Origin: Candidatus Roizmanbacteria bacterium CG_4_10_14_0_2_um_filter_36_35
Lineage (GTDB): Bacteria; Patescibacteriota; Microgenomatia; UBA1406; GWC2-37-13
Assembly: GCA_002792355.1 (NCBI GenBank)
Contig: PFOE01000081.1
Coordinates: 1-40,126 of the forward strand
DNA: 40,126 bases
Reading direction: 5' to 3'
A program made the position numbers and the translations under genes. Of the stretch, positions 16,637 to 24,825 are shown in pieces. Each line of letters begins with the position of its first letter. The stretch's first letter is position 1. Under the pieces are notes generated by a model that was given only the letters and a program-made list of their open reading frames with translations, searched no databases and was not told the DNA's origin.

Positions 16637-17388
16637 ATATTGATTTAAAAACGAAAGAAGAGATAAGGATAATGCAAGAGGGAGGTCTTCGATTGAAACG
16701 AGTAGTGGCGGCACTTTTAAAAAAGATCGACGTTGGTAATACTACCAAAGAGATTGATAATCTAGCCTCCGAGTTGATAAAAAAACAACGAGGAGAGCCT
16801 TCTTTCAAAAAGGTCAAGGATTATTTTTGGACGACTTGTTTACCTATTAATAACCAGGTAGTGCACACTCCCCCCTCTGATAGAAAATTAAAACAGGGAG
16901 ACGTGCTGACTTTGGATATTGGTATGTATTTCAAAGGTTATCACACTGATTTTGCCACAACTCTTTTTATAGGCGGAAATCCAGATGACAAAATCAATCA
17001 TTTTTTAGAAACAGGAAAAAGGGCTTTAAATAAGGCAATCGTTGCTGCAAAGTCAGGTAATCGACTGGGTCAAATATCTGCGGCAATTGAAAAAGAGATT
17101 TATGGTCAGGGATTTTTTATTCTCAAAGAACTAACAGGACATGGAATTGGAAAAACTCTTCATGAAGACCCATACATATTCGGATACAAGGAGAAACCAA
17201 TAAATAAGACTTTATTGATCAGGTCAGGTTTGACCATAGCGATTGAAGTGATTTATTCGATGGGAACAGAAGAAATCGTCTATGAAAAAGAAAACGATTG
17301 GTCAATAATGACCCAAGATGGAAGTTTATCGGCCTGTTTTGAACACACAGTGGCGATAACAGAGGATAAAACATTAATATTGACATAA
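16633..17388 (+). CDS. map: Methionine aminopeptidase type I
   Basis: 'LTLDIGMYFKGYHTDFATT', 'GHGIGKTLHEDPYI', 'SACFEHTVAIT'. Confidence 0.96.
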   Translation: MNIDLKTKEEIRIMQEGGLRLKRVVAALLKKIDVGNTTKEIDNLASELIKKQRGEPSFKKVKDYFWTTCLPINNQVVHTPPSDRKLKQGDVLTLDIGMYFKGYHTDFATTLFIGGNPDDKINHFLETGKRALNKAIVAAKSGNRLGQISAAIEKEIYGQGFFILKELTGHGIGKTLHEDPYIFGYKEKPINKTLLIRSGLTIAIEVIYSMGTEEIVYEKENDWSIMTQDGSLSACFEHTVAITEDKTLILT

Positions 17389-17430
17389 AATTGTAAGCGA
17401 GATCCTGGAATAAATCCAGGATGACAATTT
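17388..17430. repeat. Short palindromic repeat between map and infA
   Basis: AAATTGT-aagcgag-ATCCTGGA-ataaa-TCCAGGAT-g-ACAATTT. Confidence 0.75.
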
Positions 17431-17472
17431 TCAATAGTATTATATTGTCAGTTGTGATAAAATATTAGGTTT

Positions 17473-17688
17473 ATGAAAGATAATGTGATTGTAGTTGAAG
17501 GAGAGGTAGTCGAGAACCTTCCCAACACGCTTTTTAAAGTCAAGCTTTTTAATTCCGAAAAAGTAATTTTATGTTATTTATCAGGTAAAATGAGAAAAAA
17601 TTATATTAAAATTCTTCCGGGTGATAAAATCAGAGCAGAGATTACTCCTTATGATTTAAACCGAGGAAGGATAGTTTACCGAATATGA
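17473..17688 (+). CDS. infA: Translation initiation factor IF-1
   Basis: '[47 protein letters not shown]'. Confidence 0.97.
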   Translation: MKDNVIVVEGEVVENLPNTLFKVKLFNSEKVILCYLSGKMRKNYIKILPGDKIRAEITPYDLNRGRIVYRI

Positions 17689-17798
17689 AAATAGCCTCGT
17701 CAGTAAAAAAAATTTGTCCCAAGTGTAAAATGGTCAAAAGAAAAGGGAGATTATACGTTATATGCAGCAACGTTAAGCATAAGCAAAAACAAGGATAA
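17685..17798 (+). CDS. rpmJ: 50S ribosomal protein L36
   Basis: Hand-translated [41 protein letters not shown] overlap with infA; absent from supplied ORF track. Confidence 0.95.
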   Translation: MKIASSVKKICPKCKMVKRKGRLYVICSNVKHKQKQG

Positions 17799-17803
17799 AC
17801 AAT

Positions 17804-18244
17804 ATGGCTAGATTTTTAGGAATTACATTGCCGGACGATAAAAGGATTGACTATGCTCTTACTTTACTCTATGGTATTGGCTGGAACAATGTTGGTAGTG
17901 TTCTTGAACAAGCTAAAGTTGATCCTCACAAAAGGGTCAAAGAAACAAGCGAAGAAGAATTTAAAAAGATCAACGAAGTAATTGAAAAAAGCTATAAAGT
18001 AGAAGGAGATCTGAGAGAAGCCTTGACAGAAAACATAAAAAGATTGAAAGAGATCGGCAGCTATCGAGGGCTTAGACACCTGAGAGGTTTACCAGTCAGG
18101 GGTCAAAGGACCAAATCAAATGCCCGTACTAAACGAGGTAAAAGAAAGACCGTTGGCGCTTTGAGAAAAGAAGTTTGGGCTAAGATGGAGCAGGGTAAGA
18201 CTGGTGAAGAGGCTCCTAAGGAAGCAGTACCAGAAAAAAAATAA
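17804..18244 (+). CDS. rpsM: 30S ribosomal protein S13
   Basis: 'GSYRGLRHLRGLPVRGQRTKSNARTKRGKRKTV'. Confidence 0.98.
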   Translation: MARFLGITLPDDKRIDYALTLLYGIGWNNVGSVLEQAKVDPHKRVKETSEEEFKKINEVIEKSYKVEGDLREALTENIKRLKEIGSYRGLRHLRGLPVRGQRTKSNARTKRGKRKTVGALRKEVWAKMEQGKTGEEAPKEAVPEKK

Positions 18245-18250
18245 AAATTT

Positions 18251-18625
18251 ATGGCAAACAAACAAATAAAAAAAATCGTAGAAAGAGGAAGAATTTATAT
18301 CACCGCCACTTTTAATAATACAATAGTGACGATAACGACGGAGAAAGGCGACCCAATTGTCACCGGAAGTTGCGGGATGCACGGCTTCTCTGGAACGAGA
18401 AAGTCTACTCCTTACGCGGCGACGACAACTACCGAAGCCGCTTTGAAAAAAGCCATCGACAACTTTAATTTTCAATCGGCAGACATTTTTATTAAGGGTA
18501 TTGGCCCAGGCCGAGAAGCCTCACTTCGTGCAGTTAAATCGTCAAAGATAGAAATCAACAGAATTATCGACATTACACCAATACCACATAATGGTGTCAG
18601 GCCACCGAAGGTGAGAAGAGTTTAA
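18251..18625 (+). CDS. rpsK: 30S ribosomal protein S11
   Basis: 'ITATFNNTIVTITTEKG', 'GPGREASLRAVKSS', 'IPHNGVRPPKVRRV'. Confidence 0.98.
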   Translation: MANKQIKKIVERGRIYITATFNNTIVTITTEKGDPIVTGSCGMHGFSGTRKSTPYAATTTTEAALKKAIDNFNFQSADIFIKGIGPGREASLRAVKSSKIEINRIIDITPIPHNGVRPPKVRRV

Positions 18626-18628
18626 AAT

Positions 18629-19249
18629 ATGAGATACACAGGACCAAAAAATAGAATTGCCCGGAGGGAAGGAACTGATCTGGGTTTAAAAACGCCAGGG
18701 AGTAAGTCCCATACTCGTCTTTTGAATAAACTCAACGTTTTACCTGGTCAGCACGGAGTAAGAACTAGAAGAAAAATTTCTGAGCGGGGTTTACAGTTGA
18801 GGGAGAAACAAAAGTTAAGGTTTATCTTTGGATTGAGCGAAAAACAGCTGAAAAATTATTTTAAAAAAGCTGTGATAAAAAAAGGGAATACGGCTTTATA
18901 TTTATCTCAATTTTTAGAAAGCAGGTTAGACAATATTGTTTATCGATTAGGTCTTGCTCCGACTCGCGCTTCGGCGCGTCAACTGGTAACTCACGGGCAT
19001 ATCGCTATTAACGACGGTAAAATGAATATTCCATCTTATCAGGTTAAAACAGGCAATAAAATCTCTTTCTTAAAAGAAAAAACCGCAAAAATCCCTTATA
19101 TTGAAAAAGTGCTTACCAATAAAGATGCTCTTATTCCTGGTTGGCTAGAAAAAAAAGCCATTGCTGGTAAGTTAATATCAGCGCCGACAGCCGATGAAAT
19201 ATTAAAACAATGCAATTTAAGATTAATAATTGAATATTATTCTAGGTAA
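18629..19249 (+). CDS. rpsD: 30S ribosomal protein S4
   Basis: 'ESRLDNIVYRLGLAPTRASARQLVTHGHIAIND'. Confidence 0.98.
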   Translation: MRYTGPKNRIARREGTDLGLKTPGSKSHTRLLNKLNVLPGQHGVRTRRKISERGLQLREKQKLRFIFGLSEKQLKNYFKKAVIKKGNTALYLSQFLESRLDNIVYRLGLAPTRASARQLVTHGHIAINDGKMNIPSYQVKTGNKISFLKEKTAKIPYIEKVLTNKDALIPGWLEKKAIAGKLISAPTADEILKQCNLRLIIEYYSR

Positions 19250-19285
19250 TATAACAGTTATAAAAATTATAAATTTTATATAAAT

Positions 19286-20209
19286 ATGCTCAAACCCAAT
19301 TTTTTTACCCAAAAGCTTGAAGAGGGTAATTACGGAAAATTTATTTTTGAACCTCTGCCTTTAAGCTTTGGTCAGAGTTTAGCTCATGCCTTGAGAAGGA
19401 CGATTTTGTCTTCTTTGAAAGGAGCGACTATCACTCAAGTTAAAGTTGATGGTGCTCCGCACCTTTTTACGACGATTCCTGGAATTAAAGAATCAGTTTT
19501 AGAAATCGTTTTGAATTTAAAAAAACTTAAATTTGATGTCAAAGAAGGAGGGCCTTTTAAAATATCTCTTTCGGCCAAGGGATCTAAAAAACTCTACGGT
19601 AAAGATATTGAAGGAGAAATCAAACCGGTTAATAAAGATTTATATTTGGGTGAAATAAGTGATGATAAAGGCAAACTGTCTTTGGAAGCAATTGTTGAAG
19701 TAGGAATTGGTTATTCGACAGTCGAAGAAAGAGAAAACAAAGAATACGGGTTTGTTCACGTTGACGCCTTTTTTTCTCCTATTAAAAAAGTTAATATTAA
19801 AGTTGAAGAAACGCGTGTTGGCCGAAAAGCCAATTATGAAAAATTAACGCTTGAACTGTGGACTGATGGAGGTATTAGTCCGACAGAAGCTGTTAAACAA
19901 GCCTCTAATCTATTGAGCGAATATTTCGCCCACATTCTATCGGGCAAAGATACGCCAACCGTCAAAAAAGAAAAAACCGCCGAAGAGGTCAGGCAAGAAG
20001 AAATTGACAAAAAACTATTTGAAGTCATTATCGATGAACTTAATCTTCCATCACGAGTTATTAATGCCCTGCTTCGAGAAAAGATTGAGACGGTCGCCGA
20101 TTTAATTAAAGCTGGCAAAGAGAAATTAATTGAAATGAAAGGAGTAGGTAAGAAGTCAATTCAATTAATTGAAGAAGAATTAAAGAAAATGGGTATAGGA
20201 TTAGAGTAA
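19286..20209 (+). CDS. rpoA: DNA-directed RNA polymerase subunit alpha
   Basis: 'GQSLAHALRRTILSSLKGATITQVKVDG', C-terminal alpha-CTD 'INALLREKIETVADLIKAGKEKLIEMKGVGKKSIQLIEEEL'. Confidence 0.98.
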   Translation: MLKPNFFTQKLEEGNYGKFIFEPLPLSFGQSLAHALRRTILSSLKGATITQVKVDGAPHLFTTIPGIKESVLEIVLNLKKLKFDVKEGGPFKISLSAKGSKKLYGKDIEGEIKPVNKDLYLGEISDDKGKLSLEAIVEVGIGYSTVEERENKEYGFVHVDAFFSPIKKVNIKVEETRVGRKANYEKLTLELWTDGGISPTEAVKQASNLLSEYFAHILSGKDTPTVKKEKTAEEVRQEEIDKKLFEVIIDELNLPSRVINALLREKIETVADLIKAGKEKLIEMKGVGKKSIQLIEEELKKMGIGLE

Positions 20210-20213
20210 ATAT

Positions 20214-20624
20214 ATGAGACATGGAGTAAAAAAAATAAAATTTAATTGGGGAAAAGATGCCAATAAAATGTTAATGAGAAAATTGGCTATTAATTTTTTG
20301 TCCAATGGTCATTTGCAGACGACTTTAACCAAAGCAAAAGCCCTAAAACCATATTTGGAGAAATTAGTTTCCAAGATGAAACTTAAATCAGAGGCCAATA
20401 AAAATTATTTGCTACGTTACTTAGGAGAGGAAAAAATTATTAATAACGGTTTTAAAGTTGTTGGTCCAGCCTTATCCAAAATTAATGGCGGCTATGTCAG
20501 AATCGTTAAAATGAATATGAGAAGCACAGACGGAGCCACGATGGCAAGAATAATCTGGGTGTATCCAGTAGTTTCAGAAGAAATTAAAAATGAAAAACTT
20601 AACCGAACAAACAAAACCAGTTAA
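20214..20624 (+). CDS. rplQ: 50S ribosomal protein L17
   Basis: 'MRHGVKKIKFNWGKDANKMLMRKLAINFLSNGHLQTTLTKAKALKPYLEKLV'. Confidence 0.97.
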   Translation: MRHGVKKIKFNWGKDANKMLMRKLAINFLSNGHLQTTLTKAKALKPYLEKLVSKMKLKSEANKNYLLRYLGEEKIINNGFKVVGPALSKINGGYVRIVKMNMRSTDGATMARIIWVYPVVSEEIKNEKLNRTNKTS

Positions 20625-21021
20625 ATTAAAAGAAATAATAAGAGGTTGGCATTTAGTTGACGTCTCAGGACGGGTTCTAGGGAGAGTAGCTCCGGAAATT
20701 TCCCGTTTTCTCCAAGGTAAAAATAAGACTAATTATGTATTCTATCTTGATACTGGTGATTATGTTGTCGTTATTAACGCAAAAAAAATAGTGATAACCG
20801 GTAGAAAAAGTCAGACAAAAATCTATACCCGTTATTCTGGCTACCCCGGAGGATTAAAGACAATTAACTTTAGCAGTCTTTTGGAAAAGAATCCAGGAAT
20901 TATAATAAAAAACGCCGTATCAGGAATGTTGCCGAAAAATAAATTTAGAGATGAAAGATTAAAAAGATTATTTGTATTTTCGGATGAAAATCATCCATAC
21001 AAAGACAAGTTTGTAAAATAA
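20590..21021 (+). CDS. rplM: 50S ribosomal protein L13
   Basis: 'WHLVDVSGRVLGRVAPEISRFLQGKNKTNY', 'VSGMLPKNKFRDERLKRL'. Confidence 0.97.
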   Translation: MKNLTEQTKPVKLKEIIRGWHLVDVSGRVLGRVAPEISRFLQGKNKTNYVFYLDTGDYVVVINAKKIVITGRKSQTKIYTRYSGYPGGLKTINFSSLLEKNPGIIIKNAVSGMLPKNKFRDERLKRLFVFSDENHPYKDKFVK

Positions 21022-21022
21022 T

Positions 21023-21448
21023 ATGGCTAAAAAAACAAAAAATCTTGAATATTACGAAGGGGTGGGACGAAGAAAACAAGCGGTAGCCCGAGTGAGACTA
21101 TACATAAAAAGTCATCAGAAAATTAAAAAGGGTGAAATTTATATAAATGATAAACCTTTTGAACAAGTATATTCTGATTATCAGCGCGAATTCGCTTTAT
21201 CGCCTTTAAAATTGACAAATAACGAAAATAGGTTTGCTATTTCGATAAGAACTGCCGGTGGAGGAAAGAATGGCCAGCTTGAAGCGATCATTCACGGAAT
21301 TTCCAGGAGTTTATCCAAAGTAGACGAAAGCTATCGACCAATTCTGAAAAAAAATGGATTATTAACACGAGATCCACGAAAAAAAGAGAGAAGAAAAGTA
21401 GGAACCGGCGGAAAGGCTCGACGCGCCAAGCAATCGCCAAAGAGGTAA
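21023..21448 (+). CDS. rpsI: 30S ribosomal protein S9
   Basis: 'EGVGRRKQAVARVRLY', C-term 'RKVGTGGKARRAKQSPKR'. Confidence 0.98.
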   Translation: MAKKTKNLEYYEGVGRRKQAVARVRLYIKSHQKIKKGEIYINDKPFEQVYSDYQREFALSPLKLTNNENRFAISIRTAGGGKNGQLEAIIHGISRSLSKVDESYRPILKKNGLLTRDPRKKERRKVGTGGKARRAKQSPKR

Positions 21449-21460
21449 GTTTATTTATTT

Positions 21461-22345
21461 ATGATCGATCTTTCTATAATAATTGTCTCCTTTAATACGG
21501 AAAAAATAACCAATAAATGTCTTGTTAATTTAAGAAGAAATCTAAAAAAATATCCTCTCAATTATCAAGTGGTGGTAGTTGATAATGGATCAAAAGATGG
21601 TAGCATTCCGATGCTTAAAAAAATAGCAGTTGATTGGAAAAATCTAAAAGTAGTTTTGTCTAATAAAAATCTCGGTTTTGGCAAAGGAAATAATTTGGGA
21701 GTAACCAATTCAAAAGGAAAATATATTTTATATCTCAATTCCGATGCGATAATAACAGATATTGACTTTTTCGACCTTATTAATGTTTTTAAAACTAAAC
21801 CGGATCTTGGCGCTTTAACGGTCAAAGTAGTTTTATCGACCGGCGAGATTGATCCGGCCTCCCATCGCGGTTTTCCGACCATCTGGCGGTCTTTCACTTA
21901 TTTTCTTGGGCTGGAGAAAATATTTAAAAACACTTTCCTTTTAAATAAGATATTTGGCGGTTACCACCTGGTCAATCTAAATTTGAAAGAAATTCATGAG
22001 ATAGATGTACCGACAGGTGCCTTTTTATTTACAAGACGGGATATTATTGATAAAATCGGCGGTTTTGACGAAGATTATTTTTCTTACGGTGAAGATATTG
22101 AAATGGCTTTTCAGATAAAGAAACTAGGCTATAAAATAATCTACTATCCTTTATGGCAAATGCTTCATTTGAAATCGGTATCAGGTTTAAAGAAAACAGA
22201 TCAAAAAATAAGAAAAAAAACCAGTTTTTACTTTTACGATTCGATGAAAATTTTTTATCGAAAGCATTATGCCAAGAGTCATAATTGGTTAACTAATAAA
22301 TTAATTTATTTAGCGGTTGATTTAAAACGTAAACTAATCTCATGA
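21461..22345 (+). CDS. Glycosyltransferase family 2
   Basis: 'LSIIIVSFNTEKIT...VVVVDNGSKDGS...NKNLGFGKGNNLG...LNSDA...GAFLFTRRDII'. Confidence 0.93.
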   Translation: MIDLSIIIVSFNTEKITNKCLVNLRRNLKKYPLNYQVVVVDNGSKDGSIPMLKKIAVDWKNLKVVLSNKNLGFGKGNNLGVTNSKGKYILYLNSDAIITDIDFFDLINVFKTKPDLGALTVKVVLSTGEIDPASHRGFPTIWRSFTYFLGLEKIFKNTFLLNKIFGGYHLVNLNLKEIHEIDVPTGAFLFTRRDIIDKIGGFDEDYFSYGEDIEMAFQIKKLGYKIIYYPLWQMLHLKSVSGLKKTDQKIRKKTSFYFYDSMKIFYRKHYAKSHNWLTNKLIYLAVDLKRKLIS

Positions 22346-23442
22346 AAAAAATCGGCATTGATGCTAGGTTCTATTTTCAAACGGGTGTCGGTACTTATAT
22401 ACGAAACCTCTTGTTTTATTTAGATAAAAAAAACCCTAAAAAAGAGATTTTTTATGTTTACCTACGGAGACAAGATGCGGCAAAGATTAAATTTAAAAAC
22501 AAAAATATTATTAAAAGAATTGCTGATCAAAAGTGGCACAGTTTTTCAGAACAGCTAAGTTTTTTAGCCTTACTTGTCAAGGATAATCTCGACTTAATGC
22601 ATTTTACCTATTTTAGCTACCCGGTTTTTTATTGGAAAAAGTTTATTGCCACCATTCACGATACAACCCCTTTATTTTTTAAAACCGGAAAAGCTTCAAC
22701 TAAAAATACGCTTATTTATCAAATAAAACATTTTTTCTTTAAAATTGTGGTTTATCTTCAAGTTAAAAGAGCAATAAAAATTATTACTCCTACCTACGCT
22801 GTAAAAAAGCAACTAACAGATATATATGGATCGGAAATCTCAAAGAAGCTATATCCTATTTATGAAGGAGTTAGTTATGAAATATTTACCGCAAAAGAGA
22901 ATAAAAGTTTTGGTATAAAATTTAAAGACTTTTTTATCTATGTGGGAAATTTTTACCCGCATAAAAATGTTGAGAGATTAATTGATGCTTTTGCAAAAAT
23001 TTCCGATAAATATCATTTAATTCTTATCGGACCAAACGATTATTTCACCGATCGTATAATTAAATATATCGGGACATCGAAGTCTAAAAATAAAATAATC
23101 TTAATAAAGAATCCGCCGATGTCGGATTTAATTTTTTTTTATAAAAACGCTTTAGCCATTATTCACCCGTCTTTATCTGAGGGTTTTGGTTTACCATTAG
23201 TTGAGGCCGCTTATTTTGATACACCGATAATGGCTTCAAATATTGAAATTTTCAAAGAATTATGGGGTGATCAATATTTGTCTTTTGACGCTAGAGACTC
23301 TTCTGATATTTACAAAAAAATTCAATATTTTATTGATAAAAAACCTAGATTTGAATACAATAAAATTATAAAAAAATATTCTTTCGAAAAAATGTCACAG
23401 GAAACTTTGAAAATTTACCACAGCGTCACCCAGAATTCCTGA
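22342..23442 (+). CDS. Glycosyltransferase family 4/group 1
   Basis: 'IGIDARFYFQTGVGTYIRNLL', 'FFIYVGNFYPHKNVERLIDAF', 'HPSLSEGFGLPLVEAA'. Confidence 0.93.
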   Translation: MKKIGIDARFYFQTGVGTYIRNLLFYLDKKNPKKEIFYVYLRRQDAAKIKFKNKNIIKRIADQKWHSFSEQLSFLALLVKDNLDLMHFTYFSYPVFYWKKFIATIHDTTPLFFKTGKASTKNTLIYQIKHFFFKIVVYLQVKRAIKIITPTYAVKKQLTDIYGSEISKKLYPIYEGVSYEIFTAKENKSFGIKFKDFFIYVGNFYPHKNVERLIDAFAKISDKYHLILIGPNDYFTDRIIKYIGTSKSKNKIILIKNPPMSDLIFFYKNALAIIHPSLSEGFGLPLVEAAYFDTPIMASNIEIFKELWGDQYLSFDARDSSDIYKKIQYFIDKKPRFEYNKIIKKYSFEKMSQETLKIYHSVTQNS

Positions 23443-24791
23443 ATAAGAAGTATTTCCGCTGCCTGAATAAACAAAATAACTAGGAAGTTCATTGTTGATA
23501 GTTTAATTTTGTTTGACAAAAAATTACTGACAGTTAATACAAGGAAAAACATTAGAGGCAACCAGATTCTTCCGACTTCTCCTCTTACTGCTCCGGAAAA
23601 ATTTAACAATAGAAACATTAAAGTAAAAGAAACAAATAGAGGTTCTTTTATTTTTTTAAAAAACATTGTAAGATAGACCGTTATTGTCGGAATTCCGATA
23701 AAAATAGAAAAATCATATAGGTTATAGAATAGCCAAATTAAATAAGACCGGTTTTTTGGCAGTCCGGTCATTAAAATGTAGGAGACTAGAACGACGTTGT
23801 ATCTAAACAAAAATAACAACAAATAGAAAGATAATAAACCTGCTAAAAAAGGAATGAGCAATTTTTTGTTTTTTATCAAATAATAAAAGTAAATGAAAAT
23901 TAATGGTAACAAAGACAGGCTGAAAAATAATCCGAGAGAAAATATCAAGCCCGAAAAAGAAATCAATAAACCATTCTTTTCTTTTAATCCTTTAATAAAG
24001 AGGAAAAAACTACATAAGAAAAACAAAGGAAATAAAACATCAGAAAGAGGGGTAAAAAGAGTTAGTCCCGGGATGAAAATTGCCAGTAAGACAGATCTTA
24101 AAGCTGTCTTGAAATTGAAAAGTTTTTTAGCAATATAAAATAGAGGAACAATGTTTAAGGAACCGAGAGAAGGAATAAAGAAGGCAGAAAAAACTGCGGT
24201 TGATTTTTGAGATAAAGTTAGACTGTTCCAAACAGATAAAACATCTTGATGCTTAGGAATAAGATTAACGATAAGGGTTTGAAATAGTGGAATAACGTTT
24301 ATCATTTTTTCTATAAGCCAGAAAAATATTATTGATCCTGGCGGGTGTCCGGTGGCGTGCATAGAAAAACTCAAAACATTTTTCTGATAATTAGCCAAAA
24401 ATTCTCCTAGATTTTTGATTTTTATAGCTTCGGTAAAGTAACCGTTCAAATCAGGATTAATGATTCTGTGTATTAAAACAGAAATACCGCTTCTACTAAA
24501 GTAGAGAATTGAGAGTTGAAAAAAGTATGACAAAACCACCAATAAGACTAGTGAGATTAGTGAATTCAATTTCTTTTTTTCTAAAAAATAGAATAAAGAT
24601 AATATAAGAGTAATAACAATTAAAGGAAACCAAATTCGGTTTAGAGTATTAACGAATAAATAGGGCCATCTCCAGTCTGGCGGCCACTCTCCCGGTCCGC
24701 GAAGAAAAGGCGAAACATTAAAGCCAACAAAAAGAAAAAATATTGTTGAAACTATAAAAATAATAAATAGCAATTTTTTACTGAAGCTCAT
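23415..24791 (-). CDS. Multi-pass membrane protein, possible GT-C-type glycosyltransferase
   Basis: ~459 aa, many hydrophobic segments, 'MHATGHPPGSIIFFWLIEKM'; start set at MSFSKKLL. Confidence 0.7.
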   Translation of the reverse strand: MSFSKKLLFIIFIVSTIFFLFVGFNVSPFLRGPGEWPPDWRWPYLFVNTLNRIWFPLIVITLILSLFYFLEKKKLNSLISLVLLVVLSYFFQLSILYFSRSGISVLIHRIINPDLNGYFTEAIKIKNLGEFLANYQKNVLSFSMHATGHPPGSIIFFWLIEKMINVIPLFQTLIVNLIPKHQDVLSVWNSLTLSQKSTAVFSAFFIPSLGSLNIVPLFYIAKKLFNFKTALRSVLLAIFIPGLTLFTPLSDVLFPLFFLCSFFLFIKGLKEKNGLLISFSGLIFSLGLFFSLSLLPLIFIYFYYLIKNKKLLIPFLAGLLSFYLLLFLFRYNVVLVSYILMTGLPKNRSYLIWLFYNLYDFSIFIGIPTITVYLTMFFKKIKEPLFVSFTLMFLLLNFSGAVRGEVGRIWLPLMFFLVLTVSNFLSNKIKLSTMNFLVILFIQAAEILLIQEFWVTLW

Positions 24792-24825
24792 TTTGTTTCT
24801 TATTTTATCAGATATAATAATTAGC

